37,427 nucleotides of DNA, taken from the NCBI GenBank assembly GCA_003598065.1, contig QZKR01000090.1, forward strand, positions 1 to 37,427, in the 5' to 3' direction. The DNA comes from Myxococcales bacterium (GTDB taxonomy: Bacteria; Myxococcota_A; SURF-8). Below are positions 1 to 8,776 of this stretch, in pieces. The notes beneath the pieces were generated by a model. That model had not been told where the DNA came from. It saw nothing but the letters and a program-made list of their open reading frames with translations, and made no database searches. Positions within the stretch are counted from its first letter, which is position 1; the number at the start of each line of letters is the position of its first letter. Position numbers and translations under genes: made by a program.

Positions 1-675
1 GGCGACGCGGAAATATTGGGAGGACGGAATGGGTCCGGTCGGCCCGAGGCCGCCGCCCAGGGGATTGACGACGTTGATTTCGTCGCCCACCCAGACGGCG
101 AGGTACTTGGCCATCTCCTTGCCGATGACGATCCCCGGCAGTTCCGTTTCGCCCAAACGGCGTTTGGTGCGCGAAGAGAATCCGGGGACGAACTCGCCGT
201 CCTTGATGCGGTCGCCGAGGCGGGCCCGGGTGTCTTCCAGGAGCTTCTTCGGGTCGCGCAGGTTGTCGAGCGAACCTTCCTCGATCTGCTCGCCCAGGCG
301 CGTGACCTGCGGGGCCGTGTCCAGGTCGATCCCTTTCAAGAGCATGCCGGTGACGTTGGATTCCGAGGAGATCATCGCCTCGCGCAGAATGAACGGCGAA
401 GCGGCCGCGACGTCCGGGATGCCCTTGATCGTCTCCAGCGCCTCGCGGTAGCCGTCGAAGCCGCCCGTCTGCTTCATCACGTTGCCGTGGGCGTTGGCGC
501 CGATGATCTTCTCGCGCAGCTCGTCCTCGAAGCCGGCCATCACGGAAAGCACGACGATCAGCGCGCAGACGCCCACCGCGACGCCGCCGACGGTGATCAG
601 CGTGATCGTCGATAAAAACGTCTTCGTTTTGCGCGACCGTAGGTAGCGCAGGCCGATGTAGGACTCGAACCCCAC
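1..675 (-). CDS. lolC: Lipoprotein-releasing ABC transporter permease (LolC/LolE family), partial
   Basis: Inner-membrane permease that, with the ATPase LolD, releases outer-membrane lipoproteins to LolA. Only the N-terminal 225 residues are inside the window; the reading frame runs off base 1. The start is GTG at 675, preceded by GAGGTGGGGCCA, which acts as ribosome binding site. The sequence opens VGFESYIGLRYLRSRKTKTF, the typical family start, followed by one membrane segment (residues about 23-45, LSTITLITVGGVAVGVCALI) and then VLSVMAGFEDELREKIIGAN and a periplasmic MacB-like domain. It begins 18 bases after the lysS stop, so the two are probably co-transcribed, an arrangement common in deltaproteobacterial lineages. 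With many DGD lipoproteins nearby, the Lol pathway would be their sorting route (inference). LolC versus LolE cannot be decided from this part. Confidence 0.88.
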   Translation of the reverse strand, partial: MGFESYIGLRYLRSRKTKTFLSTITLITVGGVAVGVCALIVVLSVMAGFEDELREKIIGANAHGNVMKQTGGFDGYREALETIKGIPDVAAASPFILREAMISSESNVTGMLLKGIDLDTAPQVTRLGEQIEEGSLDNLRDPKKLLEDTRARLGDRIKDGEFVPGFSSRTKRRLGETELPGIVIGKEMAKYLAVWVGDEINVVNPLGGGLGPTGPIPSSQYFRVA

Positions 676-693
676 TGGCCCCACCTCGCCGCT

Positions 694-2172
<1,479 letters not shown>

Positions 2173-2240
2173 AACATCCTCATTTCATTCGTTCTTTCGG
2201 ACGATCGGCAGGGATCCGCCGGCCGGGAAAACGGTGGGTA

Positions 2241-2270
2241 TATCTACCTTAGAATGGGCGGCGGAGTCAA
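2241..2270 (-). promoter_or_regulatory. Possible promoter of lysS-lolC
   Basis: On the minus strand TTGACT (2270-2265) is followed after 18 bases by TAGATA (2246-2241), about 70 bases before the lysS ATG. The -35 is good and the -10 is weak, so this is tentative. The copy of a 19-base repeat at 2271-2289 abuts its upstream side. Confidence 0.35.
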
Positions 2271-2289
2271 GCGAATTGCCGGCGTATCG
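2271..2289 (+). repeat. Dispersed 19-mer, copy 1
   Basis: GCGAATTGCCGGCGTATCG occurs here and again, identically, at 6589-6607. In the second copy the sequence continues into a perfect hairpin; here the 3' arm is degenerate (GAGCCGGTG). Both copies are intergenic. Confidence 0.7.
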
Positions 2290-2403
2290 AGCCGGTGTAT
2301 TCATGAGACGGCGTCTTCCACCCCAGATTGTCCGGCTGAAATAGTGGAAACTTCTAGACAAACGAATTGCTGGGGATAATAATATTTATTAATTTTATAT
2401 CGC

Positions 2404-2432
2404 TTGACAAATATCATGCTGGGGGGGATATT
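2404..2432 (+). promoter_or_regulatory. Sigma-70-type promoter of the 2486-6540 cluster
   Basis: A perfect TTGACA (2404-2409) is followed, after a 17-base spacer containing a run of seven G, by GATATT (2427-2432). It lies about 50 bases ahead of the ATG at 2486 in an AT-rich stretch. Confidence 0.55.
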
Positions 2433-2485
2433 TTCCGATTGGAGTTCCTAATAATGTAGCCTAATAACAAGTTGAGGCAATTGTC

Positions 2486-3154
2486 ATGTCCAGAATAAGG
2501 CGTGCTATTGCTAGTACAGTTCCAGTCGTGATTTTTTGCATGGCTGTTTTTGCATCTATGACAATGGCATCGGCCGAGCAAAAAATCACGATCGGAGGAG
2601 ACGACGATGAACAGGTGTCGGACTTCATCGTCCTCGACACCGAAGGCGCGACGGTGACGGAAAACGAGATTTTCCTGCCCGTCCGGCTGGAGCTGGCGTC
2701 CGGCGAAGCCGCGCGGGAGTGCGCCAGCTTCATCCGGGTCGCCGTCGTCGGCTACGACCAGCTCTCCTACGCCGCGCCGGGCGCGCCGGAAGCGCGGCCG
2801 CTGGCGACGCTCATCAAGGAACGCTTCGACCTGCTCGCCATCGACGGGGCCGAACTGGCGTCCCGTCCCGGCGAGCTGGTCATCCCGCTGCCGTCCGGCA
2901 GGACGCCCTTCCTCACGCTGCTTCTGGAGACCCGCGTCGTCCGATCCGGTGGCGCGGCCAGCGGAAGCAGCCCATTCCTTTATCTCGTCTTCTCCGAGGA
3001 GAAGGGGCGGTATGAGATCGCGACCTCCACACGTTTCTACGAGGCGCAGTTGAAATTTTATCCGCCGGACGTCGCCGCGCAATGCGCGCCCAGCCCGAAG
3101 ACCTGCGGCATGGCGATCCGGAAGTCGGACGTCCAGCGCAAATCTTTTCGCTAA
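2486..3154 (+). CDS. Exported protein of unknown function
   Basis: A 222-residue protein with a clear signal peptide (basic MSRIRR start, hydrophobic core to about residue 27, ASA before EQK), so periplasmic or surface-located. The mature part starts with an acidic patch (GGDDDEQ). It shows no motif I recognise; it is mostly beta-strand-like with three Cys. A GAGG lies about nine bases before the ATG. It is the first gene of a forward cluster: the metallopeptidase starts 26 bases after its stop. Base composition changes inside the gene, from an AT-rich 5' end to the high GC of the chromosome. No function can be given; association with the following protease is inferred from position only. Confidence 0.75.
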   Translation: MSRIRRAIASTVPVVIFCMAVFASMTMASAEQKITIGGDDDEQVSDFIVLDTEGATVTENEIFLPVRLELASGEAARECASFIRVAVVGYDQLSYAAPGAPEARPLATLIKERFDLLAIDGAELASRPGELVIPLPSGRTPFLTLLLETRVVRSGGAASGSSPFLYLVFSEEKGRYEIATSTRFYEAQLKFYPPDVAAQCAPSPKTCGMAIRKSDVQRKSFR

Positions 3155-3180
3155 CCCCTCGCCGGGATGGAGGCATAGCC

Positions 3181-4689
3181 ATGAAACGCCGAATCGTCGT
3201 CGCGGCTCTCGCTGCCGTTGTTTTCCTGGCCATGAACGGTCAGGCGTGGGCTTACACACACAACTTCACAATCTGGGTGGAATTTGCGGACGGAAGGACT
3301 CAAAATGTTTCGCAGGATCTTCTGGAAGATCCTGTCTCCGGGGACTCTCAGTTGCCCAATTATTGCGTAAATTTTAGGTATCGCTATAACAGCACTTGGT
3401 ACACCTTGACGATGGCCATCGCAAATGATGATGGATACGCTTCCAAATCTATATCACTAGCTTATGTACCTGACCGAGCAGACGCAATCATCAAACTGGA
3501 GGACTGCAATGCAAGTGATACCCATCGTTGGATCGTGACTGATGTGGATGACACCGTACCCGATCAGGTACTAGCTGCTTACATCACGACACCACCTCCG
3601 TCTGGATCAACTTACAATTGGGATTTCTCGACCATCTACTACGCTACCAGCGGCGACAAGCAGGTTCGCGCGGAAGTGCATGCCACGACGGATCATTTCT
3701 ACGATACTGTCATCACGACGACATCGTTGCTTCAAACGCGCTGGGGCATCGCCGGGTCGTCCGGCACGGAACAAATGAGATTTAGAGTAGATCCGTACTG
3801 GAATACTCGAATTGGATGTGGAGAAATGGACTGCGATGTTTATGAGCCGTTTGCCGCTCATCAGAAAACCGATTGCCGCGACAATGATCGGACATCCCAT
3901 GAGCTTGGTCACAGTGTTATGTGCGCACTCCACAAAGGCACCGACCAAGCTCCAGGATTTCTTCCCTTCGGAGTCGGTGTCTATTGCTGGCCGATAGCCG
4001 GATCGTGCACCGAACAGGAGGCGGGCCAATATCCCACCGAGTGGGGAAGGGCAGCCTACGTCGAGGGGTTCGCCGATTTCGTCGCCACAGCCGCCCGGTG
4101 GGCCTACAATACGACTAACACGCCGGCGTTCAGAGGCTATAACATGGAAGGCGTCGATAATCCGAGCGGCGATAGAATGTGCGAAAGCTACAACAATAAA
4201 TACATGTTCCGGCACTCGAAAAACTTTGCCCGGTACCTCTGGGACCTCTACGACGACCACAACGATATTTCCGCCTACAACCTGAAAAGCGGAATCGGTG
4301 GGTATTCGGACAGCAACTACATCCAGATATTCACCATCTTCAACGAGATGGCCAGCTTCCACACGGCGACGAGCGGCACGCCTAACCGCTACCAGGATAA
4401 TGGCTGCGACGAGCGGGAGGACCAAACATCATCGGGATACCATTTCGATCAACCCAATCCCCGCGACGAATGGTGGCATCTGGACGACTACCTCGTTTCC
4501 AACGGCTACACCTCGCTGGCCGACTGGAGCACGAAGATGTACTATATGAACTGTCTGCGTGTATGGTGGAACGACGCCGTCAACGGCACATTCCGCTGGT
4601 ACGGGCCGGGGCGGAGCCCCTTCTGCCTGGTTGACGCCAACTGCCCTGGGGGGCAGACCTGCAATGCCTCGACAGGCTTTTGCCAATAA
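3181..4689 (+). CDS. Secreted HExxH zinc metallopeptidase (gluzincin-like)
   Basis: Predicted exported zinc protease of 502 residues. The start is ATG 3181, with GGAGG at 3169-3173 and a signal peptide MKRRIVVAALAAVVFLAMNG ending near QAWA; an earlier in-frame ATG at 3082 would lack these. The zinc motif is SHELGH (H240, E241, H244), and YVEGFADF places a likely third ligand Glu at 295 in the EGxADF form seen in gluzincins. The N-terminal 230 residues look like beta-rich prodomain or binding modules. The C-terminus ends in a short Cys module (CLVDANCPGGQTCNASTGFC) resembling those of the two genes that follow. Its GC content is visibly lower than that of the surroundings, notably 3240-3900, which suggests transfer or weak codon selection. 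The substrate is unknown; processing of neighbouring surface proteins is speculation. Confidence 0.8.
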   Translation: MKRRIVVAALAAVVFLAMNGQAWAYTHNFTIWVEFADGRTQNVSQDLLEDPVSGDSQLPNYCVNFRYRYNSTWYTLTMAIANDDGYASKSISLAYVPDRADAIIKLEDCNASDTHRWIVTDVDDTVPDQVLAAYITTPPPSGSTYNWDFSTIYYATSGDKQVRAEVHATTDHFYDTVITTTSLLQTRWGIAGSSGTEQMRFRVDPYWNTRIGCGEMDCDVYEPFAAHQKTDCRDNDRTSHELGHSVMCALHKGTDQAPGFLPFGVGVYCWPIAGSCTEQEAGQYPTEWGRAAYVEGFADFVATAARWAYNTTNTPAFRGYNMEGVDNPSGDRMCESYNNKYMFRHSKNFARYLWDLYDDHNDISAYNLKSGIGGYSDSNYIQIFTIFNEMASFHTATSGTPNRYQDNGCDEREDQTSSGYHFDQPNPRDEWWHLDDYLVSNGYTSLADWSTKMYYMNCLRVWWNDAVNGTFRWYGPGRSPFCLVDANCPGGQTCNASTGFCQ

Positions 4690-4706
4690 GAAAAGGAGAT
4701 GTAGCC

Positions 4707-5567
4707 ATGTCGATACTTCAAATCACGCTGGCCGTTCTGGCCAGTCTCGTCCTGGCCCATACGCCGCCGAGCGGTCGCATCGAAGGGTCGCCTTGGTACG
4801 GGCCTTGCGACGAGAACAGCCAGTGCGAAAAAGGATATTGCTGTACGAGGGACTCCACCAGTAGGAATTGTTGCACCGACGAATCTGAGGACCCATACTG
4901 CGTGGAAGATCACGACACAAGTTTCTGCATGGAATGCCTGGAGGATGCTCATTGCCCCGCCGGAGAGAACTGCATCCAATGGGTCTGCCTCAAGCCATGC
5001 GAGGAAAGCGAGGATTGCCCTGCCGGCCTGATGTGCATGGAGCCTGGCGTTTACTCTTGGGAAGAGGTCGGGAATCATTGTGTGGAGTGCCAGGTTCATG
5101 AGGATTGCCAACCCGATCACCTCTGTGATCCCGCTTGGGGCTGCGCCCCAAGTCCCGACGCCTGCTTCGACGATGCGTTCTGCGTGGAGCATTATCCGAC
5201 TCAGCCGCACTGCGTAATCGGCGAGGGCAAGTGCGTGCAGTGTTTGAGCGACGAACACTGCAACACGGCCGATGGCGAAAATTGCTACGAGAACAGCATA
5301 TGCGGAAATTGCCTAGATGATTCGGATTGCCCGAATGAAACCGACCGGTGCTCGGTCTACCGGTGTGTACCTCCCATGCCTGACGACGGCGACGCACCCG
5401 CCGATGGTGACTCCGTTTCGCCGGGCGATGAGGACGGCGACGCACTTACGGACGCCGAAACGCCAGCGGACACTGATGCTAAGGACTCCGGTTGCGGGGC
5501 GGGGCCGGCGTCCCTGTGGTGGCCGCTGGTGACGGCGCTGATCGGCCTTCGCCGCCGCCGCCGGTAA
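4707..5567 (+). CDS. Cys-rich surface protein with DGD linker and C-terminal sorting tail
   Basis: A 286-residue protein. The start is ATG 4707 with AGGAGAT at 4694-4700. The hydrophobic N-terminus (MSILQITLAVLASLVLAHT) acts as a signal peptide but lacks the usual basic n-region; a TTG at 4680 would add Arg-Lys but lies inside the previous gene. Residues 30-225 are small Cys modules of the type C-x2-D-x2-C-P-x-G-x2-C, probably disulphide-bonded. A DGD/Asp-Ala linker (about 228-258) follows. The end is a sorting tail: DSGCGAG, a hydrophobic segment (LWWPLVTALIGL) and RRRRR, resembling MYXO-CTERM or Synerg-CTERM. Cleavage and attachment at the Cys are inferred by analogy. It is a tandem paralogue of the next gene. 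Confidence 0.85.
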   Translation: MSILQITLAVLASLVLAHTPPSGRIEGSPWYGPCDENSQCEKGYCCTRDSTSRNCCTDESEDPYCVEDHDTSFCMECLEDAHCPAGENCIQWVCLKPCEESEDCPAGLMCMEPGVYSWEEVGNHCVECQVHEDCQPDHLCDPAWGCAPSPDACFDDAFCVEHYPTQPHCVIGEGKCVQCLSDEHCNTADGENCYENSICGNCLDDSDCPNETDRCSVYRCVPPMPDDGDAPADGDSVSPGDEDGDALTDAETPADTDAKDSGCGAGPASLWWPLVTALIGLRRRRR

Positions 5568-5598
5568 GAGTCCATCCCAATAGGTTACCGAGAGAGCC

Positions 5599-5624
5599 AG
5601 ACAAGGGGCTTAAGCCCCTTGTCT
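5599..5624. repeat. Perfect palindrome between the tandem paralogues (GACAAGGGGCT family)
   Basis: A 26-base perfect palindrome with arms AGACAAGGGGCTT / AAGCCCCTTGTCT. It has no T-run on the plus strand, so it may act as a processing or attenuation hairpin rather than a full terminator. Nearly the same hairpin recurs at 18789-18812. Confidence 0.8.
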
Positions 5625-5643
5625 AGCCTAAGGGGATGTAGTC

Positions 5644-6540
5644 ATGTCGCTGCTTCAAATCACGCTAACTGTTCTGGCAAGCCTCGTCCTGACCCATACA
5701 CCACCGAACGACCGGATTGAATGCGCGGCCTATTATGGGCCATGCCCGGAAGATAAGAACTGTGAGAAAGGCCACTGTTGTTGGGAAGGCTCGGAGAATC
5801 CGGACTGTACCGCCCTAGGCATGGGCGGTTTCTGTGCTGAATGCCTCGTCGATGAACACTGTCCTTCCGGCCAAAAATGCATCTACTGGGTATGTGTCTC
5901 TCCGTGTGGCAACGAGGGGGAATGTCCAGAGAACCTTTACTGCTTGGAGAGTGAAATTCCCTATATCGAGAATTTAGAGGGATACTGCGTAGAGTGCCGT
6001 ATGGACGAAGATTGCCCACACGATCACTTTTGCAACCCAAGTACAGGTTGCTGCCCAAGTCCTGTTGCCTGCTTCGACGATGAATTCTGCGCGGAGAACA
6101 TTCCGACGCAGCCCTACTGCGTGATCGGCGAGGGCAACTGCGTCCAATGCCTGAACGACGGACATTGCGACGCGGCCAAAGACGAGTGGTGCTTCGAGGG
6201 TTTCTGCCGCAACTGCCATGAAGATTCGGATTGCCCCCCTCTCCCCGACCACCCCGAATGGGGAAACGGACAATGCATAGTCAATCAATGCGATTGGGGG
6301 AGCGTTGAGGACGGCGACACGCCCGCCGACGGCGATTCGCCCGACCCCGAGGACGGTGATTCCGTTTCACCGGGCGACGGAGACGGCGATGCGATTATGG
6401 CAGACGGCGATTCGACGGTGGGCGACGCCGACGCGCCTGCGGATGCCGACGCCAAGGACTCCGGCTGCGGGGCGGGGCCGTTGTCCGTGTGGTGGCCGCT
6501 GGCAGTCGCGCTGCTCGGCCTTCGCCGCCGCCGGGCGTAA
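5644..6540 (+). CDS. Cys-rich surface protein with DGD linker and C-terminal sorting tail (paralogue)
   Basis: A 298-residue tandem duplicate of the protein encoded at 4707. The same uncharged signal peptide (MSLLQITLTVLASLVLTHT), the same order of Cys modules (YYGPC, CEKGHCC, CPSGQKC, CFDDEFC, PTQPYCVIGEGNCVQCL), a longer DGD linker (about 225-265) and the same tail (DSGCGAG, VWWPLAVALLGL, RRRRA). The start is ATG 5644 after AAGGGGATG; the GATGTAG-YCATGTCG start context is shared with the first copy, so the duplication included the leader. The linker is the most diverged part, the anchor the most conserved. It is probably exported and fixed to the envelope. Function is unknown; the Cys modules suggest binding. 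Confidence 0.85.
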   Translation: MSLLQITLTVLASLVLTHTPPNDRIECAAYYGPCPEDKNCEKGHCCWEGSENPDCTALGMGGFCAECLVDEHCPSGQKCIYWVCVSPCGNEGECPENLYCLESEIPYIENLEGYCVECRMDEDCPHDHFCNPSTGCCPSPVACFDDEFCAENIPTQPYCVIGEGNCVQCLNDGHCDAAKDEWCFEGFCRNCHEDSDCPPLPDHPEWGNGQCIVNQCDWGSVEDGDTPADGDSPDPEDGDSVSPGDGDGDAIMADGDSTVGDADAPADADAKDSGCGAGPLSVWWPLAVALLGLRRRRA

Positions 6541-6588
6541 AGCGCTTCCCAACGCAACGGGATATCCGTCGGGCTTGGTGTCGCAGGG

Positions 6589-6612
6589 GCGAATTGCCGG
6601 CGTATCGCCGGC
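6589..6612. terminator. Hairpin between convergent genes; contains dispersed 19-mer copy 2
   Basis: A perfect 7-bp stem GCCGGCG / CGCCGGC (6596-6602, 6606-6612) with a TAT loop, lying between the stop at 6540 and the convergent stop at 6615. It overlaps the second copy of the 19-mer of 2271-2289. There is no clear T-run. Confidence 0.5.
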
Positions 6613-6614
6613 GG

Positions 6615-7652
6615 CTACAGCGTCTTGGTCACTTTCTGCAGGTACTTCGGGTGATCCGGGTCCAGGCCGCGCGCCAGGGAGAGGTAATAAGCGAAGAGCT
6701 GGCCGGGGATGATGTACGTTACGGGCGTCGCCACTTCCGGCAGGGCGCGCGGCATCATGAAGTGTATCGTGGCGTAGTGCCGCGTCTCCGGCGTATTGGA
6801 AAAGATGATCGATTCCGATCCCTTTTCGCGCAGATTGCGGGCCACGGCGAGCATCGGCTCCGACATCTTGCCGCGCGTGACGAACATCAGCGTCGGAAAC
6901 CCTTCATGGATCATGGCGATCGGCCCGTGCATGAAATCGGCCACGGAAAAGGCCTGGGCCGGCAGATAGCACGTTTCCATGAGCTTCAGCGCCATTTCCT
7001 TCGCCGTGGCGTAATGATAGCCGCGCCCCAGGACCACGGCCTGGTCGGCGAAACGATAACGCTCGACGCGCTCCTTGATCAGCGATTCGGACTGCAGCAC
7101 CTGTTCCGCCGCCTCGGGCATCTTGCCCAGGAGGTCCAGCGTCGTGCGGCGCCGCGCCCAGGCGGCGGCGAGCATCAACAGCGCCATGCACTCCGTGACG
7201 TAGGTTTTCGTCGCCGCCACCGACTCCTCGCGGCCGGCGTGCAGGTAAATGACGACGTCGGCGTGCTTGGTGATCGACGAGTTGCGGGTGTTGGTGATCG
7301 CCAGGGTCAGCGCGCCCGCGGCCCGGGCGTGCTCCATGTAGCGGTTGACGTCGGTGCCTTCGCCCGACTGGGAGACGCCGACGACCAGCGATTTCTGGGT
7401 CTGGATGTCGGCGTGGTAGATGGTGACGACGGAGGGCGCGGCGAGGTGGGCGGGAATGCCGACCATCGATTCGATCAGATATTTGCCGTAGAGCGCGGCG
7501 TTGTCCGAGGTGCCGCGAGCGACGAAACTGACGAGCGAGATGTCGTGCGACTGGAGGTAGGCGGCGAGCTTCTCGATTTTCCCGCCTTCGCGCTGATAAA
7601 GCCGGGCCAGGGCTTCCGGGCTTTCCTTGATCTCCTTCAACATGCGGAACAT
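6615..7652 (-). CDS. Double-SIS-domain sugar-phosphate isomerase/deaminase (GlmS isomerase-like, no amidotransferase domain)
   Basis: A 345-residue protein with two SIS domains, matching the isomerase half of GlmS but lacking the N-terminal Cys glutaminase domain. Members of this kind act as glucosamine-6-phosphate deaminases (NagB-II/GlmD), fructosamine deglycases or sugar isomerases in amino-sugar metabolism. Visible motifs are VSQSGEGTDVNRY (phosphate-binding loop of SIS1), SVAATKTYVTE, and in SIS2 LGRGYHYATAKEMALKLMET with MHGP. The ATG at 7652 is chosen because GAAGGAGG lies directly before it; an in-frame ATG at 7706 lacks one. It is a single-gene unit between convergent and divergent neighbours. 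The exact substrate cannot be told from sequence alone. Confidence 0.85.
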   Translation of the reverse strand: MFRMLKEIKESPEALARLYQREGGKIEKLAAYLQSHDISLVSFVARGTSDNAALYGKYLIESMVGIPAHLAAPSVVTIYHADIQTQKSLVVGVSQSGEGTDVNRYMEHARAAGALTLAITNTRNSSITKHADVVIYLHAGREESVAATKTYVTECMALLMLAAAWARRRTTLDLLGKMPEAAEQVLQSESLIKERVERYRFADQAVVLGRGYHYATAKEMALKLMETCYLPAQAFSVADFMHGPIAMIHEGFPTLMFVTRGKMSEPMLAVARNLREKGSESIIFSNTPETRHYATIHFMMPRALPEVATPVTYIIPGQLFAYYLSLARGLDPDHPKYLQKVTKTL

Positions 7653-7743
7653 CGGACCTCCTTCGCTCCTCGACGGGCATGGGTTGGGCAAGCGCATCTT
7701 AGGCAACGCGCCTAGGCCCTGTCAAGCCGGGCTTTTGACGCGC

Positions 7744-7772
7744 TTGACGCAGCGCGCGGCTTCGACGACAAT
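7744..7772 (+). promoter_or_regulatory. Probable promoter of the zinc-ribbon membrane protein gene
   Basis: TTGACG (7744-7749), a 17-base spacer and GACAAT (7767-7772) give a fair sigma-70-type promoter about 60 bases ahead of the ATG at 7836. Confidence 0.45.
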
Positions 7773-7835
7773 CAGGCGACGTCTCGCAAAGTTCTGGACA
7801 TTGGGCTGCGCCCGCGCGCGCCGAAGGGGGATGCG

Positions 7836-8705
7836 ATGAGATGCCCGAAGTGCGGAGCGCAGGTGGTGGAAGGCGCGGCGTATTGCGGCGTGTGCGGTTA
7901 CGCTGCTTCACGCCCCGCGCCGTCTCCAGAACCGACGCCTTCCGTGTCACCTCCGACGGAGGTGACATCGCACGAAGGAATCATTGCCGGCTCACTCGCC
8001 GACGGCTGGGCGGTATTTAAAGCCAATGCCGGCTATTTGATTCTGATCACTTTGGGCGGATTGCTTGGCCTTTTTATCTTCGCTTCAGTCATTTCGAGAC
8101 TGATTGGATTCGAGTCCGCGCTCGGGCTTATAGGAGCAGGCTTAGTAAATGGTTTTTTTGTCACATGCATCTATGGAGGTATGCTTAAAATTATATTAAC
8201 AATGGCCCGACGACAGGAACCTGTGCTCTCTGATCTTTTCGCTGGTTTCAAATACTTTTTCTCGATGGTCGCTATCGAGATGGTTTTGTATTTCTTTTTG
8301 TGGGTAAGTGGACTTCTTATTTTTATCGTAGCTTCGATATTTTTTAAAAGCTTCTTTGCGCCTCTCAAAGACAGTCAGTTGATGCAGTTATTTTCTCCGA
8401 GCATCGCTGTTTTCGCGCTATGGGTGCTTTTTATTTGCTTTATCGCTTTCTTCTGGGTCTTTTTTCTCTCGCCGCTTTTACTTCAAGTAATGGCGCTTCG
8501 AGTAGGCGTGGTCGATGCGTTAAAGCACGTTCGGCAACAATACAAGATCGGCAGCTACATTCTATTTTGCGTCTATGCGGCGCTTATTTGTGCTAGCGGG
8601 ACCATATTCTTCGGTCTTGGCTTGCTTGTAACGTGCCCGTTTGCTGTGGCGGCTGTAGTAGCTTTCTATAACCGTGTTCTGGTCCTCAACCCGCCAAAGT
8701 ACTGA
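7836..8705 (+). CDS. Zinc-ribbon integral membrane protein
   Basis: A 289-residue protein. The N-terminus is a short zinc ribbon (MRCPKCGAQVVEGAAYCGVC; two CxxC pairs at residues 3-6 and 17-20), then a Pro-rich linker to about residue 45, then a polytopic membrane domain with five or six hydrophobic segments (about 60-90, 95-120, 140-175, 188-220 and 240-285). The start has GAAGGGGG upstream. A cytosolic zinc finger fused to an unknown membrane domain is a common layout for bacterial envelope proteins of undefined role. The membrane part is much richer in A+T than the neighbouring genes, partly from Phe/Ile/Leu codons, with AT-ending codons that also hint at recent acquisition. No catalytic residues were recognised. 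Confidence 0.8.
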   Translation: MRCPKCGAQVVEGAAYCGVCGYAASRPAPSPEPTPSVSPPTEVTSHEGIIAGSLADGWAVFKANAGYLILITLGGLLGLFIFASVISRLIGFESALGLIGAGLVNGFFVTCIYGGMLKIILTMARRQEPVLSDLFAGFKYFFSMVAIEMVLYFFLWVSGLLIFIVASIFFKSFFAPLKDSQLMQLFSPSIAVFALWVLFICFIAFFWVFFLSPLLLQVMALRVGVVDALKHVRQQYKIGSYILFCVYAALICASGTIFFGLGLLVTCPFAVAAVVAFYNRVLVLNPPKY

Positions 8706-8724
8706 AAGGCGACTCCCGAAAGCA

Positions 8725-8751
8725 AAACGCCTCCCCGGCCGGGAGGCGTTT
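8725..8751. terminator. Bidirectional terminator hairpin
   Basis: AAACGCCTCC / GGAGGCGTTT form a 10-bp stem around CCGGCCG, between convergent stops at 8705 and 8777. Flanking A and T residues suit termination in both directions. Confidence 0.75.
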
Positions 8752-8776
8752 CCACTTCGTAGCGGAAAAACTTCGT

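Larger units (their letters stand above)
2173..2485. other. Divergent intergenic region lysS / secretion cluster
   Basis: These 313 bases hold no gene. They contain the probable lysS promoter, one copy of a dispersed 19-mer (2271-2289) and a strikingly AT-rich stretch (about 2355-2470) carrying the forward promoter for the secretion cluster. No tRNA or further structure was recognised. Confidence 0.6.

Noticed and set aside
2486..6540. Phage or toxin-antitoxin/defence island
   Set aside because: All four products carry export signals and none has nuclease, toxin, integrase or methylase motifs.
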